Shown here: positions 44,094-52,560 of the stretch, piece by piece
Layout: every line of letters begins with the position of its first letter
How positions within the stretch are numbered: the stretch's first letter is position 1
Assembly (NCBI GenBank): GCA_016707425.1
Contig: JADJHU010000003.1
Span: forward strand, 186,001-250,000
Reading direction: 5' to 3'
Length of the DNA: 64,000 bases
Source of the DNA: Gammaproteobacteria bacterium
Lineage (GTDB): Bacteria; Pseudomonadota; Gammaproteobacteria; Steroidobacterales; Steroidobacteraceae
Notes under the pieces: model-generated
Told to the model about the DNA's origin: nothing
Database searches by the model: none
The model's input: the letters and a program-made list of their open reading frames with translations, nothing else
Program-made: the position numbers and the translations under genes

Positions 44094-46208
44094 TCACTTC
44101 GCGAGCGGGCTCGGGCGCAGCTGGAGCTTCACGATCTTCGAGCTCGTCCCCGGGCCGCCCTCGATATGCTTCGTCTCCCGCCCATCGTAGCTCGACCAGA
44201 GCGCGCGACCCTTCCAGCCCGCCTTCGAGTCGTCGATGCGCCCGTCGAGTCCCCGGGCGAAGAGCCCCAGCGGATACGGCACCCGCAGCGTCACGAACTG
44301 CTCGCGCTTCGGCAGGAAGACGAGCAGCGAGTCGGACGCCGTTCCCGGGATGATCGGCACGTCCCTGCCGAGCCCGAGCACGTCGTGCTGGTCGACCCAG
44401 GTGAGGTAGTGCCAGTCGGCACTGCCGGTGCTCACACCCTTCATGCGGGGACCGGGCGACGTGAAGAAGGTCCAGCCCTCCGGGCAATGCTGTCCCGTGG
44501 CCGTCGGGCCGCTCGTGACCTTGCAGCGCCGCCGGTCGAAGCGCCCGAGCTGTCCGCTCCCGTAGGCCACCCAGGCAACGCCCTCGTGATCGAGATCCAC
44601 TCCGCGCGGGTTGAAGGCGAGCGGCTTCCCGTCCTTCACCGGTGTCTCGTAGTACTCCACCCGGCAGCTCTCGGGCGGATGTGCGCCGCGCACGAAGCGG
44701 ATCAGCCCGCCCGGCACGCCTGGTGTCCAGTCCTTGATCCAGTACGTGTAGCGCGCATACCAGACGCTGCCATCGGCCGGGCTCACCCCCATGCCATAGA
44801 GGAATCCGGCCAGACGCTGGTCTTTCTTCGGATCGATGGGCTGGCCGGGCTCCGTCCACTCACCGATGCGCCCGTCACCGTTCGTATCGAGCACCATGGG
44901 GCACCAGCCGGTCGACGCCTGCGCATCGTGCGTCCGGTCGAAGGCTCGGGTATCGACCCAGCCGATGGCGTTGACATCCCCGCTCAGATAGAGCGTGCGC
45001 GCATCGTCCCGCGCGAATTCCAGATGATGCGTCCCGAAGCACGTATCGATGAGCTCGAACTTGCCGCTCGCCGGATCGTAGAGGGACACCTGGCGCAGGC
45101 TTCCCTGTGGTTCGGCCAGAGGGAAGAACCGGGCGTAGGGGTTGGCGGGGTCCGTGCAGAAGGACGGGCTCTTCTTCGGATCGCGGAAGGCCGAGGTGAT
45201 CCAGACCCGGCCACGCTCATCCATCATGGGATTGTGAGGGCTCGAGTTGATGGCGGGATCCCGCGATGGCACAGGGATCTCCGCCGCCACGTCCTTCGAC
45301 GGATCGATCCACACGAGCTTGTTGCCACCATGTGTCGACACCCCATAGACCGGCCCTCCGGCATTCACGGTCGGCTGGCGCTTGTCGGTGGCGATCTCGT
45401 CATGGATCATCGCGCCACCTGCCCAGTCCCAGAGCGTGAGCACGACGTTGCGCTCGAGTCCGGTCGGGCGCGGCGGGACTTGCGCCGGCAGGGCGCCTGC
45501 GGCGATGCGATCGGTCCAGTCGGCGAATTCGCGGATACCGCGCGGACCGAACTGGCCCATGAGGCTGCTCATGTAGGGACCGATGGGCCCTTGCGCGATG
45601 CGATGGGCCCATGCCTGGATCGAACTGTCGAACCTGCCCAGCGAGCCGGGAATCTCGCGCGTCGCCTTGTTCCCGAGCTGATGGCAAAACATGCACATTT
45701 CCTTGACCTGATAGACCCAGTGCGCCTGAGTCGGCATCGCGGCGGAAATGCCGTTGCCCCGGGGTCCCGTCCCGGGAAAGTCGCCGGCCGCCGGGATATT
45801 GAGGAGTGACAGCCAGTAGTTCGCCGGGTAGTACTGCGCCGCCGCCTGTGCATCGGGGGCGGTGACGGCATTGAGATCGAGCCGCTCGCCCGGCGTCGCG
45901 TTCAGCGGCTTCGAATCGACCAGCCCATAGCCGCGCACCCACACGCGGTAGCCGGCCTTGGGCAGATCGGGCAGGAGATAGCGGCCCCGTTCATCCGTCA
46001 CCACGATCTTCGCCATCTTCGTGGGCAGATCGGTAGTCTCGGCGATCACCCATACGCCCGCCTCGGGGCCTTTCGACCCCCTGACGACCCCGGCGATGTC
46101 GTCGGCATCCATGGCGATGCGCTCGGCCGCCGTCGCTGCACATGGGACGGTCAGCAGCGCCCCGAAAACGAGCATGCCGCGCAATGCCACGGTCACTCTG
46201 AGATCCAT
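44094..46208 (-). CDS. Periplasmic single-heme protein with Ig-like and propeller-like domains
   Basis: A 704-residue protein. A signal peptide (LLTVPCAATAAE) is followed by a carboxypeptidase-regulatory-like Ig fold (GVVRGSKGPEAGVWVIAE, YLLPDLPKAGYRVWVRGYG), then one heme motif (MCMFCHQLGNK) at about residue 175, and a long C-terminal part with repeated W/D-rich strands (GNKLVWIDPSKDV, LYLSGDVNAIGWVD, VAWVAYGSGQLGRF) like a beta propeller. No catalytic motif was recognised. It is 12 bp from the PQQ dehydrogenase and 5 bp from the cytochrome c gene, so the three form a tight oxidation module. Proteins of this layout are found near PQQ enzymes in degraders; their role is unknown. Confidence 0.75.
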   Translation of the reverse strand: MDLRVTVALRGMLVFGALLTVPCAATAAERIAMDADDIAGVVRGSKGPEAGVWVIAETTDLPTKMAKIVVTDERGRYLLPDLPKAGYRVWVRGYGLVDSKPLNATPGERLDLNAVTAPDAQAAAQYYPANYWLSLLNIPAAGDFPGTGPRGNGISAAMPTQAHWVYQVKEMCMFCHQLGNKATREIPGSLGRFDSSIQAWAHRIAQGPIGPYMSSLMGQFGPRGIREFADWTDRIAAGALPAQVPPRPTGLERNVVLTLWDWAGGAMIHDEIATDKRQPTVNAGGPVYGVSTHGGNKLVWIDPSKDVAAEIPVPSRDPAINSSPHNPMMDERGRVWITSAFRDPKKSPSFCTDPANPYARFFPLAEPQGSLRQVSLYDPASGKFELIDTCFGTHHLEFARDDARTLYLSGDVNAIGWVDTRAFDRTHDAQASTGWCPMVLDTNGDGRIGEWTEPGQPIDPKKDQRLAGFLYGMGVSPADGSVWYARYTYWIKDWTPGVPGGLIRFVRGAHPPESCRVEYYETPVKDGKPLAFNPRGVDLDHEGVAWVAYGSGQLGRFDRRRCKVTSGPTATGQHCPEGWTFFTSPGPRMKGVSTGSADWHYLTWVDQHDVLGLGRDVPIIPGTASDSLLVFLPKREQFVTLRVPYPLGLFARGLDGRIDDSKAGWKGRALWSSYDGRETKHIEGGPGTSSKIVKLQLRPSPLAK

Positions 46209-46220
46209 GCCTTCGCCTCC

Positions 46221-48554
46221 TCAATCCGCCAGTCGGTAGGCGATGACGTAGTCGCCGATCGTGGTATGCATGTACTGGTGGCCGCCGGCGGCGATCACCA
46301 CGTACTGCCTCCCGCTCTTCGCCGACACATAGCTCATCGGCGTCGCCTGCCCGCCGGCCGGCAGCCGTCCCTTCCAGAGTTCCCTGCCGCTCGCGAGATC
46401 GAAGGCCCGGAGCTCGTTGTCGAGGGCCGCCGCAACGAAGATCAGCCCGCCTCCGGTCACGACCGATCCGCCCTGCGCGAAGGCCCCCGGCACCGCGATG
46501 CCGAATGGCGCGTGATCACGGCTCGTGCCCAGCGGACGCTGCCACAGGAGCTTGCGGGCCTTCAGGTCCACGACCGACAGGCGTCCCCAGGGCGGCGCAT
46601 TGCACGGCACCCCGAGGGGCGACAGAAACGGCCGCGTCGTGCGCACGGCATACGGCGTGCCGGTTTGCGGAGAGATGGCTGCATCGCCCTCGACGGCGAT
46701 GCGCTCGCCGGGTGGCGCTGCCGCGCGCTCGATGAGCTGCAGCAGGAGCGGCATGTAGGTGGAGTTCACGACCATGAGCTGCCGGACCTCGTCCACCGAG
46801 ACGCTGCCCCAGTTCATGATCCCGTTGTTACCCGGCCAGGAGAGACTCGCATCCAGCCCCGGTGGCGTGAACTTCCCCTCGTAACGCAGCTTCCGGAACG
46901 CGATGCGACACCAGAGCTGATCGAGGGGTGTCGTCCCCCACATGTCCGCTTCCCGGAGCGGTGCAGGCATGAAGCTCGGCATCCCGACGGAGGCCGGTTG
47001 CGTCGGCGCGTAGCGCTCGCCCGGCACGTGGCCGGGAGGCACCGCCTGCTCCTCGACCGCCGCGAGCGGCCGCCCGCTGCGCCGATCGAGCAGGAAGACC
47101 TCGCCCTGCTTGGTCGGCTGGATGAGGGCCGGCACCGTGCCGCCGCCCGTCGGCAGATCCACGAGCACGGGCTGCGAGGCCACGTCGTAGTCCCAGAGAT
47201 CGTGATGCACCGTCTGAAAGGCCCAGCGCAGCGTGCCCGTTGCCGCCTCGAGCGCCACCACCGAGCTCGAGTAGCGATCCATCGCGGCCGTGCGCTTTCC
47301 GCCGTAGTAATCCGGCGGCGCGTTGCCGGTCGGGACGTAGACCAGACCCAGCGCCTCGTCGGCGCTGAACACACTCCAGGCATTCGGTGAGCCACGCGTG
47401 TAGGCGTCGCCCGCGCGCCAGGGACCCGCTTCCGCCGGACGCCCGGCATCCCAGGCCCAGAGCTGCCGCCCCGTGAGAACATCGTAGCCGCGCACGACGC
47501 CCGAGGGCTCATCGGTCGACATGTTGTCGAGCACGAAGCCCCCCACCACGGCCACATCCCCGACGATCGTTGGTGGCGAGGTTACGAGGTAATAGCCCGG
47601 CGTGATCGGCCCGAGCCCCGCGTGCAGCGATACCTCACCGTCCTGTCCAAAGTCCGGGCAGCGCGCGCCCGTGTCCGCATCGAGCGCGATCAGTCGTCCA
47701 TCGAGCGTCGCGGTGAGAATCCGCCGCGGGCAATCGGTCACCGTCGTGTGCGCCTCGTACGAGGCGACGCCCCGACAGGCCAGCGTGTACACCCCGGTCG
47801 TGTCGATCCGGGGATCGTAACGCCAGCGCTCCTTCCCGGTGTCGGCATCGAGAGCGATGACGAGGTTGTGCGGCGAGCAGAAATACAGCGTCTCACCGAC
47901 CTTGAGCGGCGTCGCCTCGAACATGTAGCCGGCGCGATTGCCGGGATAGGCCTGCGGCAGGTCTCCCGTCCGGTACGTCCAGGCCACTTCCAGTCGATGC
48001 ACGTTCTGCGGGGTGATCTCCGTGGCCGGTGCGTAGCGTGTGCCGGCCGCCGTGCGGCCATAGGCGCGCCAGTCATCGCCCGCCGCCCGGACAGGCGGCG
48101 ACGCTGCCGCCTGGCGCTCCGTGCGCGTCCCGCCCGTGAAGAAGAATGCGATGCCAGCTGCTGCCGCGAGCAGCACCACCACCGTCGCCGCGCGCACGAG
48201 GCTGCGCCGAGGCGGTCTGCCCGCTCCCGGTTCGACACGACGACGCATCGCCAGCAGGACGAGGAGCGCGAGCACGAGAGGCAGCCCCAGTCTCGGCGCG
48301 AGCAGCCAGAAGGCGAGTCCGACCTCGGCGAGCGCCCAGATCACCGTCGCGCCAAAGGTCGCGAGGTAGATCCAGAACCCGACCCGCCGCCCCCGCCAGA
48401 TGAGCCCCGCCGAGACGACGGTGGCGAGCCCCGAGAGCAGGTAGTACCACGAACCTCCGAGGCTCACGAGCCTCGCGCCACCGATCGTGAGCGCGGCGCC
48501 GATGAGGAGGAGCGCACCCGCGAGCCCCTGCAGTCCGAGCCGACGGATCGTCAT
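46221..48554 (-). CDS. Membrane-bound PQQ-dependent dehydrogenase, glucose/quinate/shikimate family
   Basis: A 777-residue paralogue of the enzyme at 29835-32222. It has five membrane helices in the first 150 residues, then the propeller with TVHHDLWDYDVASQP (catalytic Asp), ALIQPTKQGEVFLLDR, GRPLAAVEEQAVPPG and a C-terminal YVVIAAGGHQYMHTTIGDYV. It would oxidise a polyol or cyclic alcohol on the periplasmic face and reduce ubiquinone, or hand electrons to the cytochromes downstream. It starts 5 bp after the SDR stop and ends 12 bp before the heme-propeller gene, all on the same strand. Confidence 0.92.
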   Translation of the reverse strand: MTIRRLGLQGLAGALLLIGAALTIGGARLVSLGGSWYYLLSGLATVVSAGLIWRGRRVGFWIYLATFGATVIWALAEVGLAFWLLAPRLGLPLVLALLVLLAMRRRVEPGAGRPPRRSLVRAATVVVLLAAAAGIAFFFTGGTRTERQAAASPPVRAAGDDWRAYGRTAAGTRYAPATEITPQNVHRLEVAWTYRTGDLPQAYPGNRAGYMFEATPLKVGETLYFCSPHNLVIALDADTGKERWRYDPRIDTTGVYTLACRGVASYEAHTTVTDCPRRILTATLDGRLIALDADTGARCPDFGQDGEVSLHAGLGPITPGYYLVTSPPTIVGDVAVVGGFVLDNMSTDEPSGVVRGYDVLTGRQLWAWDAGRPAEAGPWRAGDAYTRGSPNAWSVFSADEALGLVYVPTGNAPPDYYGGKRTAAMDRYSSSVVALEAATGTLRWAFQTVHHDLWDYDVASQPVLVDLPTGGGTVPALIQPTKQGEVFLLDRRSGRPLAAVEEQAVPPGHVPGERYAPTQPASVGMPSFMPAPLREADMWGTTPLDQLWCRIAFRKLRYEGKFTPPGLDASLSWPGNNGIMNWGSVSVDEVRQLMVVNSTYMPLLLQLIERAAAPPGERIAVEGDAAISPQTGTPYAVRTTRPFLSPLGVPCNAPPWGRLSVVDLKARKLLWQRPLGTSRDHAPFGIAVPGAFAQGGSVVTGGGLIFVAAALDNELRAFDLASGRELWKGRLPAGGQATPMSYVSAKSGRQYVVIAAGGHQYMHTTIGDYVIAYRLAD

Positions 48555-48559
48555 GGGTG

Positions 48560-49435
48560 TCAGTCCGCCTTCGTCTGCGCAAACAGCTGCATGGCATCCG
48601 CGGTCGCCGGCGGCGGCAGCCCGTCCAGCACACGCCGGGTTCTCAGCTCCAGCACTCCCCGGAAGAACGCGTCGGTCGGCACGATCCAGAACCGGCTGGC
48701 CTCGACGGCCGCGAACACCTCCGCGGCAAAGTCATCGGGCGCCATGCTCTTCTCGACGGCGCCGGCCACGGCATCGTGGAAGTCCCGTTCGCTCCGGCTC
48801 CCGAGGTGAATGTGTTCCTCGACCGGGCGCAGGCGGTCGGACTTCCAGATGCCGGTCGAGACCTCCGCGGGGCAGAGGCAGGATGCGGTGACGGACTGCC
48901 CCTCGAGTGCGAGCTCGTTGTACAGCGTCTCCGTGAGCACCGCGACTGCGTGCTTGCTCGCCTGGTACGGCCCCATGAACGTGCCGCCCCCGAGCAGCCC
49001 GCCCTGCGACGAGGTGTTGACGATGCGCCCCGGTTCGCCCTGCCCGAGCATCCGCGGCACGAAGGCGCGGATCCCGTGGATCACGCCATAGACGTTCACC
49101 TCGAAGCTCCAGCGCCAGTCGCGCATCGGCCGCTCCCAGCTCTTGCCGTCGACGAGCACACCGGCGTTGTTGAAGAGCAGATGCACCCGGCCATGCTTCG
49201 CGAAGACGTGCGCTGCGAGCGCCTCGACGGCCTGCTCGTCGCGCACGTCCGTGCGACATGTCTCGATCGACTGGCCGCGGGAGCGGACCGTGGCCTCGAG
49301 CTGCCGCAGACCCGCTTCGTCCACATCGGCGCCGATCACGTGCATGCCAGCCGCTGCCGCATGCCGCGCGAGCCCGCCGCCGATGCCGCTGCCCGCACCC
49401 GTGACCACGCATACCTTGCCGCGCCAGTGGTTCAT
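48560..49435 (-). CDS. SDR-family oxidoreductase
   Basis: A 291-residue classical SDR: TGAGSGIG cofactor motif at residues 13-20, NNAG near residue 91, Ser in NTSSQGG, and YQASK. The longer C terminus (GLPPPATADAMQLFAQ) suggests the extended substrate loop seen in SDRs acting on bulky alcohols. It is 17 bp after the TBDR gene and 5 bp before the PQQ dehydrogenase, so it belongs to the operon. It should act in the cytoplasm on the imported or oxidised substrate. Confidence 0.88.
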   Translation of the reverse strand: MNHWRGKVCVVTGAGSGIGGGLARHAAAAGMHVIGADVDEAGLRQLEATVRSRGQSIETCRTDVRDEQAVEALAAHVFAKHGRVHLLFNNAGVLVDGKSWERPMRDWRWSFEVNVYGVIHGIRAFVPRMLGQGEPGRIVNTSSQGGLLGGGTFMGPYQASKHAVAVLTETLYNELALEGQSVTASCLCPAEVSTGIWKSDRLRPVEEHIHLGSRSERDFHDAVAGAVEKSMAPDDFAAEVFAAVEASRFWIVPTDAFFRGVLELRTRRVLDGLPPPATADAMQLFAQTKAD

Positions 49436-49452
49436 CGCGTGACGCTCCGTGC

Positions 49453-51765
49453 TCAGAATTTCACCTTCAGATCGATGCCGTAGCGGCGCGGCTCGGTGAA
49501 GTAGAGGCCGCCGAATCCCAGACCGCCGAAGTCGATGCCGTAGCCGACGTTGTCGTGATCGGTGAGGTTGTCGCCCCAGAGTGCCACCTCGAGCGTGCCG
49601 TCATGACCCACCGGGATCTGGGAGAGCGCAATCCGCGCGCGGAGGTTCTCCGAACCCGGATCCTTCACCTGCTCGTTGAAGATGTTGATGCGATCGAGCG
49701 GATAGAAGTACCGCTCACCCTGCTCGGACCAGTCGAGGCGCGCCGAGACCTGCCCCACGCTGAACGGCCTGAAGACGTATTCCGCGCCGAGGTGCAGGTT
49801 CTGCTTGGCAACGGCGGAGAACCGCGCCTGCTTCGCGACATCGGTGATCTGGTCCGTCACCGGGTCGCGGAACAGGTAGCGGTCATACTTCGGGTCCGTG
49901 TAGCCGAAGGCCGCATCGACGGTCAGGCCTTCTGCCAGCACCGCCACGACTTCGAGCTCGACACCCTTGAACGTCGCTTCAGCCGCGTTCACGGTGTATC
50001 CGACCGAACCTCCGGTTCCCGACTGGAACTGCTGCACCTGCAGATCCTTGTAGTCGGTCTGGAAGACCGAGAGATTGGTGCGCACGCGCCGGTCGAGCCA
50101 CTCCGCCTTCAGCCCGAGTTCGTAGGCCGTCGCCTTCTCCGGTTTGAAAGCGGCCAGGAAGGGCGAGCGCGGGGAGAAGCCCCCGGCCTTGTAGCCGGTC
50201 GACACGCGGGCGAAGCCCATGATGTCGTCGGTGAACTTGTAGTTCGCCGAGGCGAGCCACGAGGTGTTGGTGAAGTCCTTGTCGCCCGGGCTGTTGGGGA
50301 ACGCCAGATTGAAGAATTTCTTGTTGTCCTGCGTATACCTCAGGCCGCCGGTCAGCTCGAGCCGCCCGCTGAAGGCGCCGGGTCGATAGCTCACCTGGCC
50401 GAATCCGGCGATGGATTCCGTCTCACCGCCGAAGGACGACGGGGTCGCGAGGTTCATCCCCGCCAGCCCGCCGGGCAGTACGTAGGTGAAGCGCTGGCGG
50501 TTGTACTCGAAGGCGCGCTCATAGAAGTAGAAAGCGCCGAGCACGTAGCTCCACTGCTCGGTCTTGCCGAGCAGCTGCATCTCTTCAGAATACTGGAACT
50601 GCCGCTGCGGCGCGTTGTTGCAGTTGTAGGGTCCGTAGAGGTCCTGGACGCTCGGCGCGTAGGTCACGGGGTCCAGCACGACCCCGCGCATCACGCCGTT
50701 GCCCGTGAGGCTGCAGATCGTGTTCTGGTAGAAGGAGCGATAGGAGCTGATCGATTTCAGGGTCATCGCATCCGATACGGCGTACTCGAGCGTGAGATTG
50801 TGCCCACCGGTCTCGGAGTCGCTGTTGAAGCGCCCGTCGAAGGGCGCCTGCTGGACGGTCTGCAGGTACTTGCTGCTCATGACGAAGGGCGCACCCCCGA
50901 AGCCCGGAGAGGCTCCGTAGTAGCGCGCCACATCCGGCGTCGCGGCGACGATCTGGAAGAATACCGGCGAGCCGCTGCGCTCGTTCCAGTCGAAGGTGTA
51001 GGACGCCGTGAAGCGCTCGCCGAACTGCCCGTACAGCCCGAGCCAGATGGCGTCGTTGTCAAAGGATCCCGGGCCCTGGTCGCGGGGCGCGAGGGTGTTG
51101 TCGACATAACCGTCGCGCTGGCGATGGAGATAGGCGATCGTAGCCTTCACCGGCGAGCCGAAGAGATAGCCTGTATCGACCCGCGTGCGGGTGTACCAGT
51201 CGTTGAAGCGCCCGTAGCCGAGCTTCTCCTCGACGCCGAACTGATCGGCCGGCTTCTTCGAGACGAGCTGCACCGCCCCACCCGTGGTGTTGCGCCCGAA
51301 GAGCGTCCCCTGGGGACCACGGAGGACTTCGATGCGCTCGAGGTCCACCAGATCGAATACCGCCCCCGCCGTACGCGCGATGTAGACCCCATCGAGATAG
51401 AGCCCGACCGCCTGCTCAGCGGTCGCTGCGGGCTCGGTCTGCCCGATGCCGCGGAGCGTGACCGATGTGGCCGTCGTGCTCGAAGTCTGATGCGAAATCG
51501 AGAGATTGGGCGTGAGCTCGGCGACCTGGGTGACATCCTGGATGTTGAGCTTGTCGAGCAGCGCGCCCGTGACGGCGGTGACGGAAACAGGCGTCTCCTG
51601 GAGCGACTCCTCCTGGCGACGTGCAGTCACCGTGACCTCGGCGAGCTGCCCGGAAGATTCCCGGGCCTCCGTGCCCTCGGCGCCCGCGCCCCATGCAGGT
51701 CCGAGCGCACCCGCCGCGATGCAGGCCCCGGCCATGACCATCGAATTGACGTTTCTGGAACTCAT
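49453..51765 (-). CDS. TonB-dependent receptor
   Basis: An intact 770-residue receptor, a close paralogue of the one at 18040-20348 (shared EVxVTARRxEESLQETP, VGLYLDGVYxARTxGAxFDLVDLERIEVLRGPQG in pieces, and the rare block FFQIVAATPDV). It has a signal peptide, a plug with GRNTTGGAVQLVS, and a barrel ending RRYGIDLKVKF. Its ATG overlaps the NTF2-like gene stop (ATGA), so the two are translated together. It likely brings the substrate through the outer membrane for the PQQ and SDR enzymes that follow. Confidence 0.92.
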   Translation of the reverse strand: MSSRNVNSMVMAGACIAAGALGPAWGAGAEGTEARESSGQLAEVTVTARRQEESLQETPVSVTAVTGALLDKLNIQDVTQVAELTPNLSISHQTSSTTATSVTLRGIGQTEPAATAEQAVGLYLDGVYIARTAGAVFDLVDLERIEVLRGPQGTLFGRNTTGGAVQLVSKKPADQFGVEEKLGYGRFNDWYTRTRVDTGYLFGSPVKATIAYLHRQRDGYVDNTLAPRDQGPGSFDNDAIWLGLYGQFGERFTASYTFDWNERSGSPVFFQIVAATPDVARYYGASPGFGGAPFVMSSKYLQTVQQAPFDGRFNSDSETGGHNLTLEYAVSDAMTLKSISSYRSFYQNTICSLTGNGVMRGVVLDPVTYAPSVQDLYGPYNCNNAPQRQFQYSEEMQLLGKTEQWSYVLGAFYFYERAFEYNRQRFTYVLPGGLAGMNLATPSSFGGETESIAGFGQVSYRPGAFSGRLELTGGLRYTQDNKKFFNLAFPNSPGDKDFTNTSWLASANYKFTDDIMGFARVSTGYKAGGFSPRSPFLAAFKPEKATAYELGLKAEWLDRRVRTNLSVFQTDYKDLQVQQFQSGTGGSVGYTVNAAEATFKGVELEVVAVLAEGLTVDAAFGYTDPKYDRYLFRDPVTDQITDVAKQARFSAVAKQNLHLGAEYVFRPFSVGQVSARLDWSEQGERYFYPLDRINIFNEQVKDPGSENLRARIALSQIPVGHDGTLEVALWGDNLTDHDNVGYGIDFGGLGFGGLYFTEPRRYGIDLKVKF

Positions 51766-52208
51766 CTGTGACCCCTTTGGCGTCCTGGCAGGTAGGTATC
51801 GAAAAGCTTCCCCAGCTCGGTACTCTCAGGCGGCGGCACGTCGTAGAAAGTCCGAATGACGACCGAGCCGTCCGGCTCGAAGCGATAAGTCTCAATGCTG
51901 CGCAACATCGTGGTGTTCCCGTCCACCGTGAGGTGATTCTCCATCACCCAGGCGACCTCGTTGCCGCAAATGAACACGGTCTCTGGAGGCACATGGAAAC
52001 GGATCTTCGGCTGAAAGAGATCGAAGGACTTCGCACAGCACATCTCGAACCCCCGCTTCTCCGGCGTGCCCACGGGATCGAGCATGCGGAACTCTCCCGG
52101 TCCGACGCTCCGCCAGTTCCGCACCCAGGCTTCCCTGTCGCCTGCGTTCCACAGCGCCACGTAATTCCCGGCCCATTTCTGCAGCTGTTCCCGACTCGGT
52201 GTTGGCAT
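51762..52208 (-). CDS. NTF2/SnoaL-like protein
   Basis: A 148-residue NTF2-fold protein from ATG 52208 (MPTPSREQLQKWAGNY). Motifs are MLDPVGTPEKRG, DLFQPKIRFHVPPET, EVAWVMEN and IETYRFEPDGS. It is a paralogue of the protein at 16249-16699, block by block. The DPxGT segment sits where catalytic acids lie in ketosteroid isomerase, but the other KSI residues are not obvious. It overlaps the TBDR gene start, so it is produced with the receptor. The role is unknown; a ligand-binding or isomerase function is plausible. Confidence 0.82.
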   Translation of the reverse strand: MPTPSREQLQKWAGNYVALWNAGDREAWVRNWRSVGPGEFRMLDPVGTPEKRGFEMCCAKSFDLFQPKIRFHVPPETVFICGNEVAWVMENHLTVDGNTTMLRSIETYRFEPDGSVVIRTFYDVPPPESTELGKLFDTYLPGRQRGHR

Positions 52209-52276
52209 GAATCGCTTCCTCGTGATGCGGGCAACCCAGAATCCGTCGTGGTCTGCGCGCCGGGACGCGGCATGTT

Positions 52277-52543
52277 TCACTCCAGAAGCTCGGCGTAGTC
52301 CTCACCGTCGGACGCAACCACGGCAATCGTCGTGTAGGTCTCCACGGTCTGCCCTTCAGGCACCAGGATCTTCACCAGCCGGCCGCTCTCCGGCGCGAAC
52401 GCCTGCTCGATCGCCTTGGCCGATTCGATCTCCACGACCGGCTCGCCTTCAGCGACGAGGTCGCCCTCGGCCTTGAGCCACTTGAGGATCGTGCCTTCGT
52501 TCAGCCCCATCCCCCACTTGGGCAGCACCACCTTGCTGGCCAT
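52277..52543 (-). CDS. Stand-alone lipoyl/biotinyl-attachment domain protein
   Basis: An 88-residue protein that is a single lipoyl domain. ILKWLKAEGDLVAEGEPVVEIESAKAIEQA holds the modified lysine (Lys43) in an ESAKA turn, in place of the common ETDKA, and the final strands (ILVPEGQTVETYTTIAVV) close the barrel. It lacks the E1/E3-binding and acyltransferase domains of a full E2. It lies 17 bp after E1 beta on the same strand, so it should carry the lipoyl arm for this E1. It could alternatively be biotinylated, but the neighbours favour lipoylation. Confidence 0.85.
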   Translation of the reverse strand: MASKVVLPKWGMGLNEGTILKWLKAEGDLVAEGEPVVEIESAKAIEQAFAPESGRLVKILVPEGQTVETYTTIAVVASDGEDYAELLE

Positions 52544-52560
52544 CGCGTCTGCTCATTTCC

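Noticed and set aside
49555..51771. A 738-codon open frame on the plus strand antisense to the TonB-dependent receptor.
   Set aside because: The minus strand encodes a full TBDR with plug and barrel motifs; the antisense frame has no recognisable domain.
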